Shown piece by piece: positions 25,515 through 36,400 of a stretch of 64,000 bases of DNA. The stretch comes from Raoultibacter massiliensis. Lineage in GTDB: Bacteria; Actinomycetota; Coriobacteriia; Coriobacteriales; Eggerthellaceae. The translations under genes were made by a program, and so were the position numbers. Below the pieces are notes generated by a model. That model saw only the letters and a list, made by a program, of their open reading frames with translations, had not been told where the DNA came from and searched no databases. Within the stretch, counting starts at the first letter, position 1, and each line of letters starts with the position of its first letter. The stretch covers positions 251,499 to 315,498 of the forward strand of contig NZ_LT962671.1 of assembly GCF_900199545.1 (NCBI RefSeq). Direction: 5' to 3'.

Positions 25515-27143
25515 CTACGAGCAGCTCATCCCCGGCGTGCACGAGGCGCAGAACCCGCAAGCGGCGGGTGTTGCGGCTATGCCTCCGAGCGCGCTTTCGC
25601 GCAGCTCGAAGGGAAGCGAGCGTCCCACTTTGCGCATCGCTTCGACCGTCTGGTCGAAATCGACGAGGTTGCCGATTCCCGCAAGTGCGATCTGCGCGCT
25701 TACGAGCGCGGTTGCGGCGCCCGCCGCGTTGCGTTTCTGGCAGGGAACTTCCACAAGCCCTGCGATGGGGTCGCATACGAGGCCCATCATGTTGGTGAGC
25801 GCGTTGCTTGCGGCGGCGAAGCACTGCGCGGGGGTTCCTCCTGCAAGTTCGACGGCCGCCGCCGCAGCCATAGCAGCCGCCGATCCGATTTCGGCCTGAC
25901 AGCCCCCTTCGGCGCCGGAGACGGTGGCGTTGCGCGTGATGAGGTATCCGATGGCGCCGGCGCAGGCGAGCCCCCGCTTCAGATCGTCGTCGCTGAACCC
26001 CCTGCTATCCTGCAGGGCTAAGAGCACGCCGGGGATCACGCCCGCCGAGCCCGCAGTGGGAGCTGCGGCGATGCGCCCCATCGAGGCGTTCGTTTCGAGC
26101 ACGGCCATCGAATAGGCGATGGCGAGCGAGAGCTGATCGTCGCAGAGGTTTCCTCCGAGCTTCCTCAAAGCAGAGAGCTTCAGGGCTTCGCCCCCGATCA
26201 ATCCCCCCATCGAGGGAAGGGGCTCTTCGAGGGGGCGGGTTGCCGATTGCCTCATAACGGCAAGCGCTTCGTCGAGGTAGCCGTCGGTGTCGCTTGCGTA
26301 GCCGAGGCTGGCCGCAAGCGCGTCCTCTCGCTCCAAGAACGCTTCGGAGATGGACATGCCGCTTCTCTCGCAGAAAGCGAGCATCGCGGCGCCATGGGGG
26401 AAGTCGAGTTCGTCGAAGCGCATCTGAGCCGCTTCGACGTCGGCTGCATCGTCTTTCGAGACGCCGGTTGCGCTGTCACCGGGGATGATGCGCACGTCTC
26501 GGATTGCGGGATGCGCTTCGATGGCCGTTTTGATTTCGGGACAGACCGCCTGGTCGGTTTCCAGGATGGTGTAGGCCGCATCGCCCTTGCGTTCCCGGTA
26601 CATGCGGGTTGTGGCGATGTTCACGCCCCAGTCGCTGATGCTTTTCGCGATGTGTGCGAGCACGCCCGCTTCGTCGCGTTGCCGGATCACGATGCTCGTC
26701 TTCTCGCCCGTCACCTCAACGTCTATGCCGTCGATTCGGCGAATGACCGCAGCGCCTCCGCCGATGCTCTCGCCGCGGATGCTCATCTCGCTGCCATCCG
26801 CATCGACGATGCGGATGTCGACGGTGTTGGGGTGGTCGTATTCGGCATCGGGTTCGGGGGTGAACGAGAACGCCAGACCGGCCTCGCGGGCAAGCTGGAA
26901 CGAATCGCGTATGCGCAGATCGTCGGTATCGAGCCCGAGCATGCCCCCGACGAGCGCCTTGTCGGTGCCGTGCCCGACGAGCGTGTGGGCAAACGATCCG
27001 AGCAGCGAGAACTCGACGGTGCGGGGTTCGGCCAGGCAAAGCCTGCGCGCCATGTAGGCGATGCGCAGCGCGCCCGCGGTATGGGAACTCGACGGTCCGA
27101 TCATGATGGGGCCGATGATGTCGCGTATGCTCAAGGTGTCCAT
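25515..27143 (-). CDS. sdaA: L-serine ammonia-lyase (iron-sulfur), fused beta-ACT-alpha chain
   Basis: 542 residues from ATG 27143, with AAGGAGG 7 bases upstream. It deaminates L-serine to pyruvate and ammonia with a [4Fe-4S] cluster. The N-terminal beta domain starts IRDIIGPIMIGPSSSHTAGA. An ACT-type domain (about 165-230) follows, then the alpha domain from about 270 with SMGGLIGGEALK, the APTAGSAG loop, GCQAEIGSA, CDPIAGLVEVPC and a Cys-rich C-terminus (CGFCASC). Beta and alpha parts, separate in many Gram-positives, are one chain here. Confidence 0.95.
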   Translation of the reverse strand: MDTLSIRDIIGPIMIGPSSSHTAGALRIAYMARRLCLAEPRTVEFSLLGSFAHTLVGHGTDKALVGGMLGLDTDDLRIRDSFQLAREAGLAFSFTPEPDAEYDHPNTVDIRIVDADGSEMSIRGESIGGGAAVIRRIDGIDVEVTGEKTSIVIRQRDEAGVLAHIAKSISDWGVNIATTRMYRERKGDAAYTILETDQAVCPEIKTAIEAHPAIRDVRIIPGDSATGVSKDDAADVEAAQMRFDELDFPHGAAMLAFCERSGMSISEAFLEREDALAASLGYASDTDGYLDEALAVMRQSATRPLEEPLPSMGGLIGGEALKLSALRKLGGNLCDDQLSLAIAYSMAVLETNASMGRIAAAPTAGSAGVIPGVLLALQDSRGFSDDDLKRGLACAGAIGYLITRNATVSGAEGGCQAEIGSAAAMAAAAAVELAGGTPAQCFAAASNALTNMMGLVCDPIAGLVEVPCQKRNAAGAATALVSAQIALAGIGNLVDFDQTVEAMRKVGRSLPFELRESALGGIAATPAACGFCASCTPGMSCS

Positions 27144-27450
27144 TGAGGCCTCCTTGGAAGTGGTGTACGAATACGCGGTCATCGTATCACGACCGCAGGC
27201 GTCTCCATCGAATCGTAACGCCGCTCGGCAAGCGGATACCCAGGCGCGTGCAGCGGTGCGGTGCACGGTGCTGCGAAACCGCGTCCGCCCCGAGCCGCGA
27301 TGGGCTGTCGGCGGGCGGCGGGCGGAATCGATTTATGATGAATGCTTCACATGGCGCGCATTTTCACGTGAACCAGCTACAATGGCTAACGTTTCGCCCG
27401 AGGGCGGACGTGCAGAAAACCCGATACATCTAACGCAAGGAGCACAGAGC

Positions 27451-28821
27451 ATGACGGCACCTATCGTCATCGTAGGACACCGAAACCCCGACAACGATTC
27501 GATCAGCGCAGCGGTCGGCTACGCGTATCTGAAAAACGAGCTGGCCAAGCGGGAAGCGGAACGATCCGGCAAGGCGCCGGCGGAGTACGTGCCCATGCGT
27601 CTTGGCCCCATGCCCCCCGAAAGCGCTTGGGTGCTCGAGGAGAACGGCATCGCGGCTCCCGCGATACTGAGCCATATCCATGCGCGCGTGCTCGACGTGA
27701 TGACGCCGAACCCCATCTCCATTCCGCGCACCGCAACGCTGCTCGAGGCGGGGCGCCTGCTGCGTAAGCACAACATCCGCTCGCTCGTCGTGGTGAACGA
27801 CGATGAAACCTATCACGGCCTCATCACCACGCGCATGATCGCCGAGCGCTACATTTCGGCCACCGATGCGCTTGAGGACGACGGTTCCAACAGCATGGCG
27901 GTCGCAGGCGACCTTATCGCTTCGCTCGGCCAGAAGGTCGATGAGATGACCGAGACCGATGTGCTTGTGCTCGATAAAGAGGGCCTGCTGAACGAAGCCG
28001 TTGAAGACCTCATGGCAAGCGCTTTGCGCGAGGCGGTCGTGCTCGACGACGACGGCTATTGCATCGGCATCGTCACCCGCTCCGACGTGGCCACGCGCCC
28101 GAGGCGCAAGGCCATCCTCGTCGACCACAACGAAACGCGCCAGGCCGTGCACGGCATCGAGGAAGCCGATGTCGTCGAGATCGTCGACCATCACCGCATC
28201 GGCGATGTGTCCACCACGAACCCCATCCAGTTCTTGAACCTGCCCGTGGGCTCGACGGCTACCATCGTCGCCATGGAGTTCGAGCGCCACGGCGTTGAGA
28301 TTCCGAAGTCGATTGCGGCGGTTCTCCTTTCCGCCGTCATGACCGATACCGTTATCCTCAAATCGCCTACGGCGACGCATTTCGATCGCGAACAGGCCGA
28401 ACGCCTCGGCGCTCTGGCGGGCGTCGATCCGACCGATTTCGGCCTTGCCGTATTCAAGTGCCGTGGCGGCGAGGACGACCTGCCGGTCGACAAGCTCGTC
28501 GGGGCCGACTCCAAGGAATTCCAGCTCGGCGATTCCACCGTGCTCATCGCGCAGCACGAGACGGTCGATCTGCCCGCCGTCATGGAGCGTGAGGATGAGA
28601 TCCGCGCTTACATGCGCCGGCTTAAAGACGATAACAAATACGAGTTCGTGCTGTTCATGGTGACCGACATCATGGCGGAGGGCAGCCAGTTCCTGTGCGA
28701 GGGCAACCGTCGCATCGTGGATCGGGTGTTCAACATCAAGTGCACGGGCGTGGGCGGCACGTGGATGCCGGGCATCCTGAGTCGTAAGAAGCAGGTTGCA
28801 GCCCGCATTCTCGGCTCGTAG
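27451..28821 (+). CDS. Family II inorganic pyrophosphatase with CBS pair (DHH family)
   Basis: 456 residues from ATG 27451 (AAGGAGCACAGAGC). This manganese-dependent cytoplasmic enzyme hydrolyses pyrophosphate. The DHH part begins IVIVGHRNPDNDSISAA. A pair of CBS domains (about 65-215, from VLDVMTPNPISIP) interrupts it, then VDHNE and IVDHHRIGD continue the catalytic domain, and the DHHA2 domain ends with KCTGVGGTWMPGILSRKKQV. CBS pairs make such enzymes responsive to adenine nucleotides. No DRTGG domain is seen between the CBS motifs. Confidence 0.95.
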   Translation: MTAPIVIVGHRNPDNDSISAAVGYAYLKNELAKREAERSGKAPAEYVPMRLGPMPPESAWVLEENGIAAPAILSHIHARVLDVMTPNPISIPRTATLLEAGRLLRKHNIRSLVVVNDDETYHGLITTRMIAERYISATDALEDDGSNSMAVAGDLIASLGQKVDEMTETDVLVLDKEGLLNEAVEDLMASALREAVVLDDDGYCIGIVTRSDVATRPRRKAILVDHNETRQAVHGIEEADVVEIVDHHRIGDVSTTNPIQFLNLPVGSTATIVAMEFERHGVEIPKSIAAVLLSAVMTDTVILKSPTATHFDREQAERLGALAGVDPTDFGLAVFKCRGGEDDLPVDKLVGADSKEFQLGDSTVLIAQHETVDLPAVMEREDEIRAYMRRLKDDNKYEFVLFMVTDIMAEGSQFLCEGNRRIVDRVFNIKCTGVGGTWMPGILSRKKQVAARILGS

Positions 28822-28894
28822 GTTGTTGCGCGCCTTCGGGCTGTGAGCCGGTGCGCATTCTCGGCTCGCAGACCGATTCGCAGGTAGCATGCTC

Positions 28895-28934
28895 AAGCGG
28901 GCGGTGCGCTTCAGGCGCGTCGCCCGCTTTCTTT
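28895..28934 (+). terminator. Terminator after the pyrophosphatase gene
   Basis: 9-bp stem AAGCGGGCG/CGCCCGCTT with a 17-base loop, then TCTTTC. The stem and loop overlap the last codons of the convergent lysR gene. Confidence 0.65.
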
Positions 28935-29816
28935 CTCCCAGACTTTTCCGATATGTTCGATGAGGAACTCCTCGAACCGTTTCGCTTCCGGGGATTGCTC
29001 GCCGTCCGAATCCACGATGGCGACGGTTCGCGTAAAACGGGCATCGGCGAGGGCGACGAGATCCGCTTCGTAATCCGAAAGGTCGCCCCAGCTGCATTCG
29101 GGCCAGAACCCGATGCCGAGGCCGAGTCCGATCATCTTCTTCACAACCGAAGGATTGTCGCTTTCGAAGGCGATGTGCGGCGTGAAGCCCGCGAGGGCGC
29201 AGAGCTCGTCGCAAAGCGTCCTGAAGGCCTTCGATCCCGCTAGGCAGATGAAGCGGCTTTCGACCAGATCGTTCAGATCGACGGGCTCGGGGGGACGCGA
29301 ACCTCGGCTCGCCATGGCGATTCCGATGCGTTCGGTGAACATCGCTTCAACGGCGGCGTCGGGCGGTGCAGCGCTCAGCCCGTGAAACGATCCGTCGGAA
29401 GCGAGGGCCGTCACGTGGATATCGCACAAAGGCTCGTGTTCGTTCTGGCTGATGAGGAAACGGGTATCGGGATGCTCGGCGCCGTAGAGCGCGATCGCGT
29501 CGACGACGATGCCCGAAGCGGCCTGAATGTCGATGCGCACCGTGCGCCGTTCGCTTTCCGAGAAAGCGGCGATATCGCGGGCGATGCCGTCGATGCTTTC
29601 AAGGGCGGGCGCGAGCCTGTCTTTGAGGTAGGATCCTGCGGGAGTGAGTCTGATGTTGCGGCCCGTATGCTCGAACAGCTTCACTCCGAGCTCGCGTTCG
29701 AGACGGCGGATTGCCTGGGAGAGCGCGGGCTGCGCCACGTGGAGCTTTTTGGCGCTGTTCGTTACGTGTTGGCTTTCGGCTACTTCGAGGAAGTATTTCA
29801 GCTGCAGCAGTTCCAT
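28911..29816 (-). CDS. LysR-type transcriptional regulator
   Basis: 301 residues, the usual LysR length. An N-terminal winged HTH (2-62: LLQLKYFLEVAESQHVTNSA, KKLHVAQPALSQAIRRLE) precedes a periplasmic-binding-like effector domain (about 90-290). The ATG has an isolated position with no gene close upstream on the same strand. Its target and ligand are unknown. The divergent PQ-loop-like gene 154 bases away is the nearest candidate target, because LysR proteins often regulate divergent neighbours. Confidence 0.93.
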   Translation of the reverse strand: MELLQLKYFLEVAESQHVTNSAKKLHVAQPALSQAIRRLERELGVKLFEHTGRNIRLTPAGSYLKDRLAPALESIDGIARDIAAFSESERRTVRIDIQAASGIVVDAIALYGAEHPDTRFLISQNEHEPLCDIHVTALASDGSFHGLSAAPPDAAVEAMFTERIGIAMASRGSRPPEPVDLNDLVESRFICLAGSKAFRTLCDELCALAGFTPHIAFESDNPSVVKKMIGLGLGIGFWPECSWGDLSDYEADLVALADARFTRTVAIVDSDGEQSPEAKRFEEFLIEHIGKVWEKESGRRA

Positions 29817-29970
29817 GGGCAGGCCTCCGCTTATTGATAATGTATAAGTTATTATAACAATAGAAACAATATATTAGACGGTATCGAAAGAAAAGCGTAG
29901 CGTAATGCATGTTGGCTTTCAATCGATATGGCCGCGCATCGGTGCGTCCACTGGCAGGAGATGATTCTTC

Positions 29971-30351
29971 GTGGCTGAATTACTCGAAGCGGCAATGCTC
30001 GTTTGCTTCGGACTCTCATGGCCTCTCAATGCGTACAAGGCGTACAAAGCGGGTACGGCAAAGGGAACGAGCTGGCAGTTCATCGGGTTGATCACGATCG
30101 GGTATGCGGCGGGCATCGCGGCCAAGTTCGCGTCGGCTTCGATCAACTGGGTGCTCGCGGTGTATTTCATCAACGTGATATGCCTCGGCGCCAATTGGCT
30201 CGTGTATTTCAGGAACCGCAAGCTCGATGCTGCCGCCGATGCGGATGCCGCCCGTGCGCTTGCCGAAGAGCAAGTGTGCCGTACGCGCGTCGAAGAGGCG
30301 CTTGAAGAGGGCTTTGCCGGTGGCGTGCGCGCCGCTACGCGCGGCATCTAG
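29971..30351 (+). CDS. PQ-loop/SemiSWEET-like small membrane protein
   Basis: 126 residues from GTG 29971, with AGGAG 11 bases upstream. Three hydrophobic helices occupy about 3-22, 36-54 and 58-79. The first loop reads SWPLNAYKAYKAGTAKGTS, closely like the PQ-loop pattern of a conserved Pro followed by basic residues and a KG-S turn. The C-terminal 45 residues are soluble, Ala/Glu-rich and helical. SemiSWEETs transport sugars as dimers of such three-helix units; transport here is not proven. Confidence 0.7.
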   Translation: MAELLEAAMLVCFGLSWPLNAYKAYKAGTAKGTSWQFIGLITIGYAAGIAAKFASASINWVLAVYFINVICLGANWLVYFRNRKLDAAADADAARALAEEQVCRTRVEEALEEGFAGGVRAATRGI

Positions 30352-30533
30352 GCATTTAGGCAGTCGTCCGGCTGCGCCCGCGTGGCTGTCGGCTGCGACT
30401 GCGCCGTTGCGTGCACCATCGAAGCCGTCCAGTCGTTCCCCTTACGAGCTTCGGCCCCAGGCATCGTTCGGCCCGTTGTTTGGCGACCTTGCGATGGGAG
30501 CAATCGGGCATGCGCCTGGGCGCCGTACTTGGG

Positions 30534-30539
30534 TATAAT
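30534..30539 (+). promoter_or_regulatory. -10 element (TATAAT) for leaderless addB
   Basis: Perfect TATAAT followed by GGCGGC and then ATG 30546. The predicted transcription start coincides with the start codon. No good -35. Confidence 0.5.
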
Positions 30540-30545
30540 GGCGGC

Positions 30546-33443
30546 ATGACTCTCATCCGAACCGATACACCGAATGCTGCGGCAGCCGACGAGGCTGCGT
30601 TCGAATACGCTCTTTGCGCCTTCTCGGAAGGCGCGCGGCCCGTTGTCATCGTGCCCTCCTACGACGAGGCGGTCCGCCTCAAGAAAGCCTGGGCCGAGCG
30701 CATGTCGTTCGGCATCGACGTGGTTACGCTTTCGTCGTGGGCAGCCGACCTGTGGGAGCTGTTCGGCGATGGGCGCACGTTCGTGGATTCCGTGCAACGC
30801 GAGCTCATTGCGGCGGCAGCCTTGCGCAGTTATTGCGAGCAAAACCCCGAATGCCTTTTGCAGCCTACCCCGGGAACGCGCGCGTTCATCGCGCGCGTTG
30901 CGCGCGAGGCGCTGCCGAAGGCGACGGGCGAGCACGAGCTGGGCCGGGGCGAGCGCGAGGCGGTCGAAGTGCTCGAGCGGTATCGCGAGATCGCGGCTTC
31001 GGCGGGCCTGGTCGAACAATCCGAAGCCCTCGCGCTGCTTGCGGACGCTTCCGTGCTTGCGCGGTACCGTCCTGCTGCCGTAGGGTTCGAAGCCGATGCG
31101 TTCACGGCTGTCGAGCGGGATTTTCTTTCGCAGGCGGGAACGGTTGCGTTCGTCAACGAGAGAAGCGAAGAGCCCTTCGGAAGGCGTGCGCCCGAGCTTG
31201 CCTCGCTGCTTGCAGCGCTCTTCGAACCCGATGAGGAGCACCCCGTCACAGCAACCGGTGCGGTGCGGTTCGTGCTGCCTTCGGGACGCTACGCTGAGCC
31301 CCGATTGCTGTGCGACGCCGTCGAAGCCGTCCGATCCGCCGATCCCGATGCGTCGATCACGGTGGCGGCGCGCGATGCCTTTGCCTGCTTCGAGGAGCTC
31401 GCGCCGAGGCTTGCCGAGCGCGGCATCGCGGCCGAAGTACGCGGCAGCGTTTTGTTCGCTGCGACCGAATTCGGCTCATCTTGGCTCGCTTTGCTCGAAA
31501 CGCTGTTCGGGGAAACCCCGCTTCTTTCCCGTGCTGCGGCGGATTTCGCGATCGGCGCCTATTCGGGCGTCGGCGTGCGCGGCGCATACTGGATGGATGC
31601 GCGCTGGAGGGCGAACCGCTCCGTCGATCGCGATTCCATCCTGACCGATCTTGCCGGAAGCGCCGATCATGGGCTCAACGGCTTGGTGGGATCCCTCGAA
31701 AGCGGCCGGGTGGAAGAGGCGTTCGATATCCTGCAAGCCCATATGCTCAAGCAGGCGGGATGGCCCGAGGGCTACCGCGATCGGCAGATGTCGGCGCTCG
31801 CTTTGGCGCGCACCGTCTTCGAAACGGCGCTTGCGCTCGGGGCCTGCACGGAGGATTACCGCTCGGTGCTCGGGGAGCAGAGCCTGTTCGTGCGGACCGC
31901 AACCGATCCGGCGGCCAACCGGGCGGGCGGCGCGAACGGCTTCCCGAAAGGCGAGCGCGACGATGCGGACGCCGGCGCACCACCCGTTCTGATCGTCGAT
32001 CTCGAGGGGGCTGCGGCTCTGGGCGCGGCGTCCTGCGATTGCCTGCTCGTCACCGATCTGACGGCGGCGGCGTACCCTGTGCGCGATGACGGCGGTGCCG
32101 TCTCGTCGCTGCTTGAGAAGCTCGATGCGGCGGGCGAGCGCGACGGGCTCTCTTGCGCGCGCGCAACGTTCGCCGATGCGCTTTCGGTGCCGACGGGGCT
32201 GCTCGTGCTGTCGCGCCCGCTCAACAACCCGGCAGGTGACGAGGAACGCCCTGCGGTCGTGTTCGAGGACGTGATCGACTGCTATCGCTCCGAACTGCAG
32301 AACCCCGGCGAGACCGACAAAAGGACGGGTCTTACCGCGGAGCTTCTTCCTTACGCGAGCACCCTCGGCGAACAGGGCTCCTACGAGAACCTTTCATTCG
32401 AAGGAAGGCCCCAGAAGATGGTGGCCGAGATTCCCGTCATGCCCACCGGGTTCGTCACGCCCGCCGCGCGCGACAAGATCCTTCTGCCCCAGCAATGGGG
32501 CGGGGTGGTAAGCGAAGGCTACAGCCTCTCTCCTTCGGCGATAGAAAGCTACCTCGAGTGTCCTTACAAGTGGTTCGCCCATCGCAGGCTTCGGCTCGAA
32601 GAGCTCGATGCGGGGTTCGGGGGCCGCGAGTTCGGCTTGTTCGCCCACCGTGTGCTGGAGCATTTCTACGCTCGATTCAGGTGCGAAGTCGCTCCGAAGG
32701 TAACTTCCGACACGCTGCCGCAGGCGCGTCGCATACTCGAGCGCGTGTTCGATGAGCAGCTGGCCTACGACGCGACGCTTGTCGGCGATTCGACGGCGCT
32801 CGTTGCGCTCGACGATCTGGAGCGGCGCGAAGTTGACGACCTCAAGCGCAAGCTCATCGGCTATCTTGATCGGGAGGCGCGCCTTTTGCCCGGCTTCGCT
32901 CCGCTCGACGGCGAGGTGAGCTTCGGTCGGAAGCAGGGAGCTTTCGAATATGCGGGCTTCAAGGTGAACGGAACGATCGATCGCGTCGACGTGGACGGGT
33001 ACGGCCGTGCGGTGGTCGTCGACTACAAGGGCGCCGTGGGCAAATCCTATGCGCTGAAGGAGAAGGCGGATGCCCCCTTCGCGCTGCCCCGCAAGGTGCA
33101 GACGCTCATCTACGCGCAGGCCGTGCGCAAGACCATGGGTCTCGAACCGGCAGGCGCGCTCTATCTTTCGTATGGCAAAGACGGGGGCATCGCCGGATCG
33201 TTCGACCATGCGCTGCTCGATCCTGGGAAGGATCTGCTCGGCATCGATGCCGCCACGTGCGGAACGCTCGGTTTCGCCGAGCTGCTCGATCGCGTCGAGG
33301 AGGCCGTGGCCGCCCGCCTCGAATCGCTGCTTGCCGGCGATATTCCCGCATGTCCGCGCGACGAAGACGCCTGCACGTACTGCCCGGTTACCGTCTGCAG
33401 CGTGCGCGATGCGTTGCAGCGCCGTAGCGAGGGGGATGAGTGA
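30546..33443 (+). CDS. addB: AddB-like helicase-nuclease subunit with iron-sulfur nuclease domain
   Basis: 965 residues from ATG 30546. It is a partner in the AddAB-type double-strand-break resection complex. The N-terminal half is helicase-like without a usable Walker A. The C-terminal PD-(D/E)XK nuclease domain contains LSPSAIESYLECPYKWFAHR, the GLFAHRVLEHFY segment and VVVDYKG. One Cys in LECPYKW plus three near the C-terminus (ACTYCPVTVC) match the four-cysteine [4Fe-4S] staple of AddB. ATG lies 6 bases after a TATAAT, so the mRNA is probably leaderless. The stop overlaps the addA start. Confidence 0.88.
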   Translation: MTLIRTDTPNAAAADEAAFEYALCAFSEGARPVVIVPSYDEAVRLKKAWAERMSFGIDVVTLSSWAADLWELFGDGRTFVDSVQRELIAAAALRSYCEQNPECLLQPTPGTRAFIARVAREALPKATGEHELGRGEREAVEVLERYREIAASAGLVEQSEALALLADASVLARYRPAAVGFEADAFTAVERDFLSQAGTVAFVNERSEEPFGRRAPELASLLAALFEPDEEHPVTATGAVRFVLPSGRYAEPRLLCDAVEAVRSADPDASITVAARDAFACFEELAPRLAERGIAAEVRGSVLFAATEFGSSWLALLETLFGETPLLSRAAADFAIGAYSGVGVRGAYWMDARWRANRSVDRDSILTDLAGSADHGLNGLVGSLESGRVEEAFDILQAHMLKQAGWPEGYRDRQMSALALARTVFETALALGACTEDYRSVLGEQSLFVRTATDPAANRAGGANGFPKGERDDADAGAPPVLIVDLEGAAALGAASCDCLLVTDLTAAAYPVRDDGGAVSSLLEKLDAAGERDGLSCARATFADALSVPTGLLVLSRPLNNPAGDEERPAVVFEDVIDCYRSELQNPGETDKRTGLTAELLPYASTLGEQGSYENLSFEGRPQKMVAEIPVMPTGFVTPAARDKILLPQQWGGVVSEGYSLSPSAIESYLECPYKWFAHRRLRLEELDAGFGGREFGLFAHRVLEHFYARFRCEVAPKVTSDTLPQARRILERVFDEQLAYDATLVGDSTALVALDDLERREVDDLKRKLIGYLDREARLLPGFAPLDGEVSFGRKQGAFEYAGFKVNGTIDRVDVDGYGRAVVVDYKGAVGKSYALKEKADAPFALPRKVQTLIYAQAVRKTMGLEPAGALYLSYGKDGGIAGSFDHALLDPGKDLLGIDAATCGTLGFAELLDRVEEAVAARLESLLAGDIPACPRDEDACTYCPVTVCSVRDALQRRSEGDE

Positions 33444-36400
33444 TGGGTTCGGTATCCTACACGCACGAGCAGAAGCTCTGCATCGAACAGCTTGTCGGGC
33501 CGGTCGATATCTCGGCAGGCGCCGGGTCGGGAAAGACGTTCACGCTCTCGCAGCGCATCGCCTACGCCCTCTCGCCTGAATCGGGCTCGGGCATCGACGA
33601 CATCGACCAGGTGCTCGCCATCACCTTCACCGACAAGGCCGCATCCGAAATCAAAAGCCGCGTGCGATCGACTCTGCGTGCGAGCGGCCTGTTCGAGCCC
33701 GCGCTCAAGGTTGATTCCGCGTGGATATCGACCATCCACGGCATGTGCTCGCGAATACTGCGCGCCCATGCGCTCGAACTCGGCCTCGATCCCGGATTCG
33801 CGGTCATCGGCGACAAGGAACGCCAGGAGATGCTCGACGCCGCCGTGAACGAGGTGATCGGGGAGGATTCCGAAATCGTGAGCCGCTCCGAATTCGATGC
33901 GCTGTTCGAGGCGTTTCCTGCGCGGAGCAGCGGGTTCGGAGGATCGTCGATATCGTCGATGGTTGAAGAGCTCATCGCGAAGGCGGCGGGCATGGTGAGA
34001 GGGTTCGACGGGTTCGAGACGGGACCCGATCCGGCATCGCCTACGGAGTTGGCGAAGCGGCTTCTTATCGCATACGAAGAGGTGCTTGCCTCTTACGAAG
34101 GCGCCAAGCAGACGGCTTCCCTCGAGAAGAACCGTGCATTTGCGCTCGATGCCGCCCAGGCCTTGCAGGAATTCCTCGAATCGGGCGATGAAACGCTCGA
34201 CGGCTTTATTGCCGTACTCGATGCATGCGAATTCCTCGGCAAGCGCGGGTGCCCTGCGGAGGAAACCGAGTACTACCAGAACGTTCACGCGGGCGTTGCG
34301 CAAGAGGCATTCCTCGCGAAGGCGCGCCCCCTTCTGGACGATTTGCTCGCGCTCGCCAGGCGAGCGCAGGGCGTTTACGAGGCGAGCAAGCGCTCGCGCG
34401 GTGTGCTCGACAACGACGATCTGCTCAAACTTGCGCTCGATGCGCTCTCCCGCGAACGGATCGCGCGCGAATACCGGGATCGCTTTCGGCTTGTGATGGT
34501 CGATGAGTTTCAGGACACGAGCCAGCTGCAAATCGAGATCGTCCGCCATCTGGCGGGCGAGGGTCTGCGCTACCTGTGCACTGTCGGCGATGCCCAGCAG
34601 AGCATCTACCGGTTCCGCGGTGCCGACGTGAACGTGTACAAGGCGTTTCGCGCGGGGCTGGAAACCGACGAGGTGCGCGCCGGCGGCGGGTCGCCGACGC
34701 TGCTCAAGCTGTCCCGCAACTTCAGAAGCCATGCCGACGTGCTCGCGTTTGTGCGCGCCGTCTGCTCCCAAGACCAGGTGTTCGGAGAGGATTTCCTCGA
34801 TTTGACGGCGGTATACGATGGAAGCGGCTATCGCTGCGCGAAGCCGCGCATCCAGCTTGTGGCCGCTACGATTCCCCAGGGTCTGCCGGGCAAGACCGCC
34901 GACCTCGTCGAGGCGGAGGCGCGTGCGATCGCGCGCTACTTCCGCGAAATGCACGAGGCGGGCCATCCCCTCTCCGACATGGCGGTGCTGCTCGGCCGCA
35001 TGGCGTTCGCCGAAGCGTACGCGCAGGCCATACGCGACGAGGGTTTCCCGTGCATCATCGCCGGCGGCTCGCTTTTCCATAGGTCCCCCGAAGTGAAGGT
35101 TGTCGAGCGACTGCTTCGCGTGCTTGCCGATATGGGTGATACCCAGGCGCTCTTCGAGGTGCTGACCAGCCATATGTTCGAGCTTTCGGCCGATGATATG
35201 CTCGAGCTCGCAACGGGTTTCGACGAGGCGAACGGCATTCCCATCAAGCGCGATCTCAGCAAGGGGTTCGCTGCCCTGTCCGATTGCGCCGATGAACTGT
35301 CGCCAGGTTTGCGCCATGCGGTGCTGCTCATGCAGAAAGCGCAGATGGAGATCCGTTACAAACCACCTTCGAGGGCGCTTGCGAACGTGCTGCTCGATTC
35401 GGGGTGGATCGCGCGCCTCGAGGCTCAGGGGGCCGAGGGTTCGGCGCGCATTGCAAACGTTCTCAAGGCCGTGCGGTTCGTCGAATCGATGGAGCGCGAC
35501 AAGGGCTTCGGCATTTCCCGCTGCTCTGCGGAGTTCTCCGCGATGATCGCCGCCGGCATGAAGGAGGCGCCCGGAGCGCTTTCGGCCGATGGGCAAGAGG
35601 CCGTGAAGATCATGACCATCCATGCTTCGAAGGGGCTGGAGTTTCCCGTCGTGGCGCTCGCCCGGTTTGCGAAGGGTCCCTCGGGTCCCTCGGGAAAGCT
35701 CGTTGCCGAAACGATGGGAAACAGCACGTATCTCTCGCTTGCAGCGCCCTCTTCGATGCCCGTCAAAGGATCGCTTTCAGCCAAGGCGCAGGGAAAGCCG
35801 TACGCGGCTCCCCTAGGGGCGGATCCTCGCGCGGCAACGGGGCTGCTCGACTATCACGCCTCGCTCAAGCGGGTTTCGCGCATCGAGGAGGAGGCCGAGG
35901 AACGCCGCCTGTTCTATGTGGGCGCAACGCGCGCCAAGGAGGCGCTTTGCGTGGTGATGGGCATCAAGGAGCAGAAAACCGATCCGTACAAAGCCTATCG
36001 CGGCGCCATCGACGATATCCGTTCGGCGCTCTGCGGCGAAGGGCTGTTCCCATCCGAGAGCATTTCTTTCGAGTACGGTGGAAGCGAGCCTGCCGAGTTC
36101 GTGCGGGTTATGGCGGTTTCCGAAAGCGAGCGGGAGGCCGAGGATCCGACATGCCGGCAAGCGGGAACGTGCGCCGATTCGGAGGAGCTGGGAGTGGTGA
36201 GCATCCCGGACATCGAGCCGTTCTCGCTGCTCGAAACGCGCTCGACTTCCCGGGAGGATACGGGGCTCTTCTCGTATTCGTCGATCGCCGAAGCGCACGA
36301 TGCGGCTTCTGTCGAGCTCTCGTCGGCATCCGGGACGTTTGCATCCGATGCCGATAAAGCCACCGATTTGGGTTCTGCCTTCCATCGGCTCGCCCAGCTC

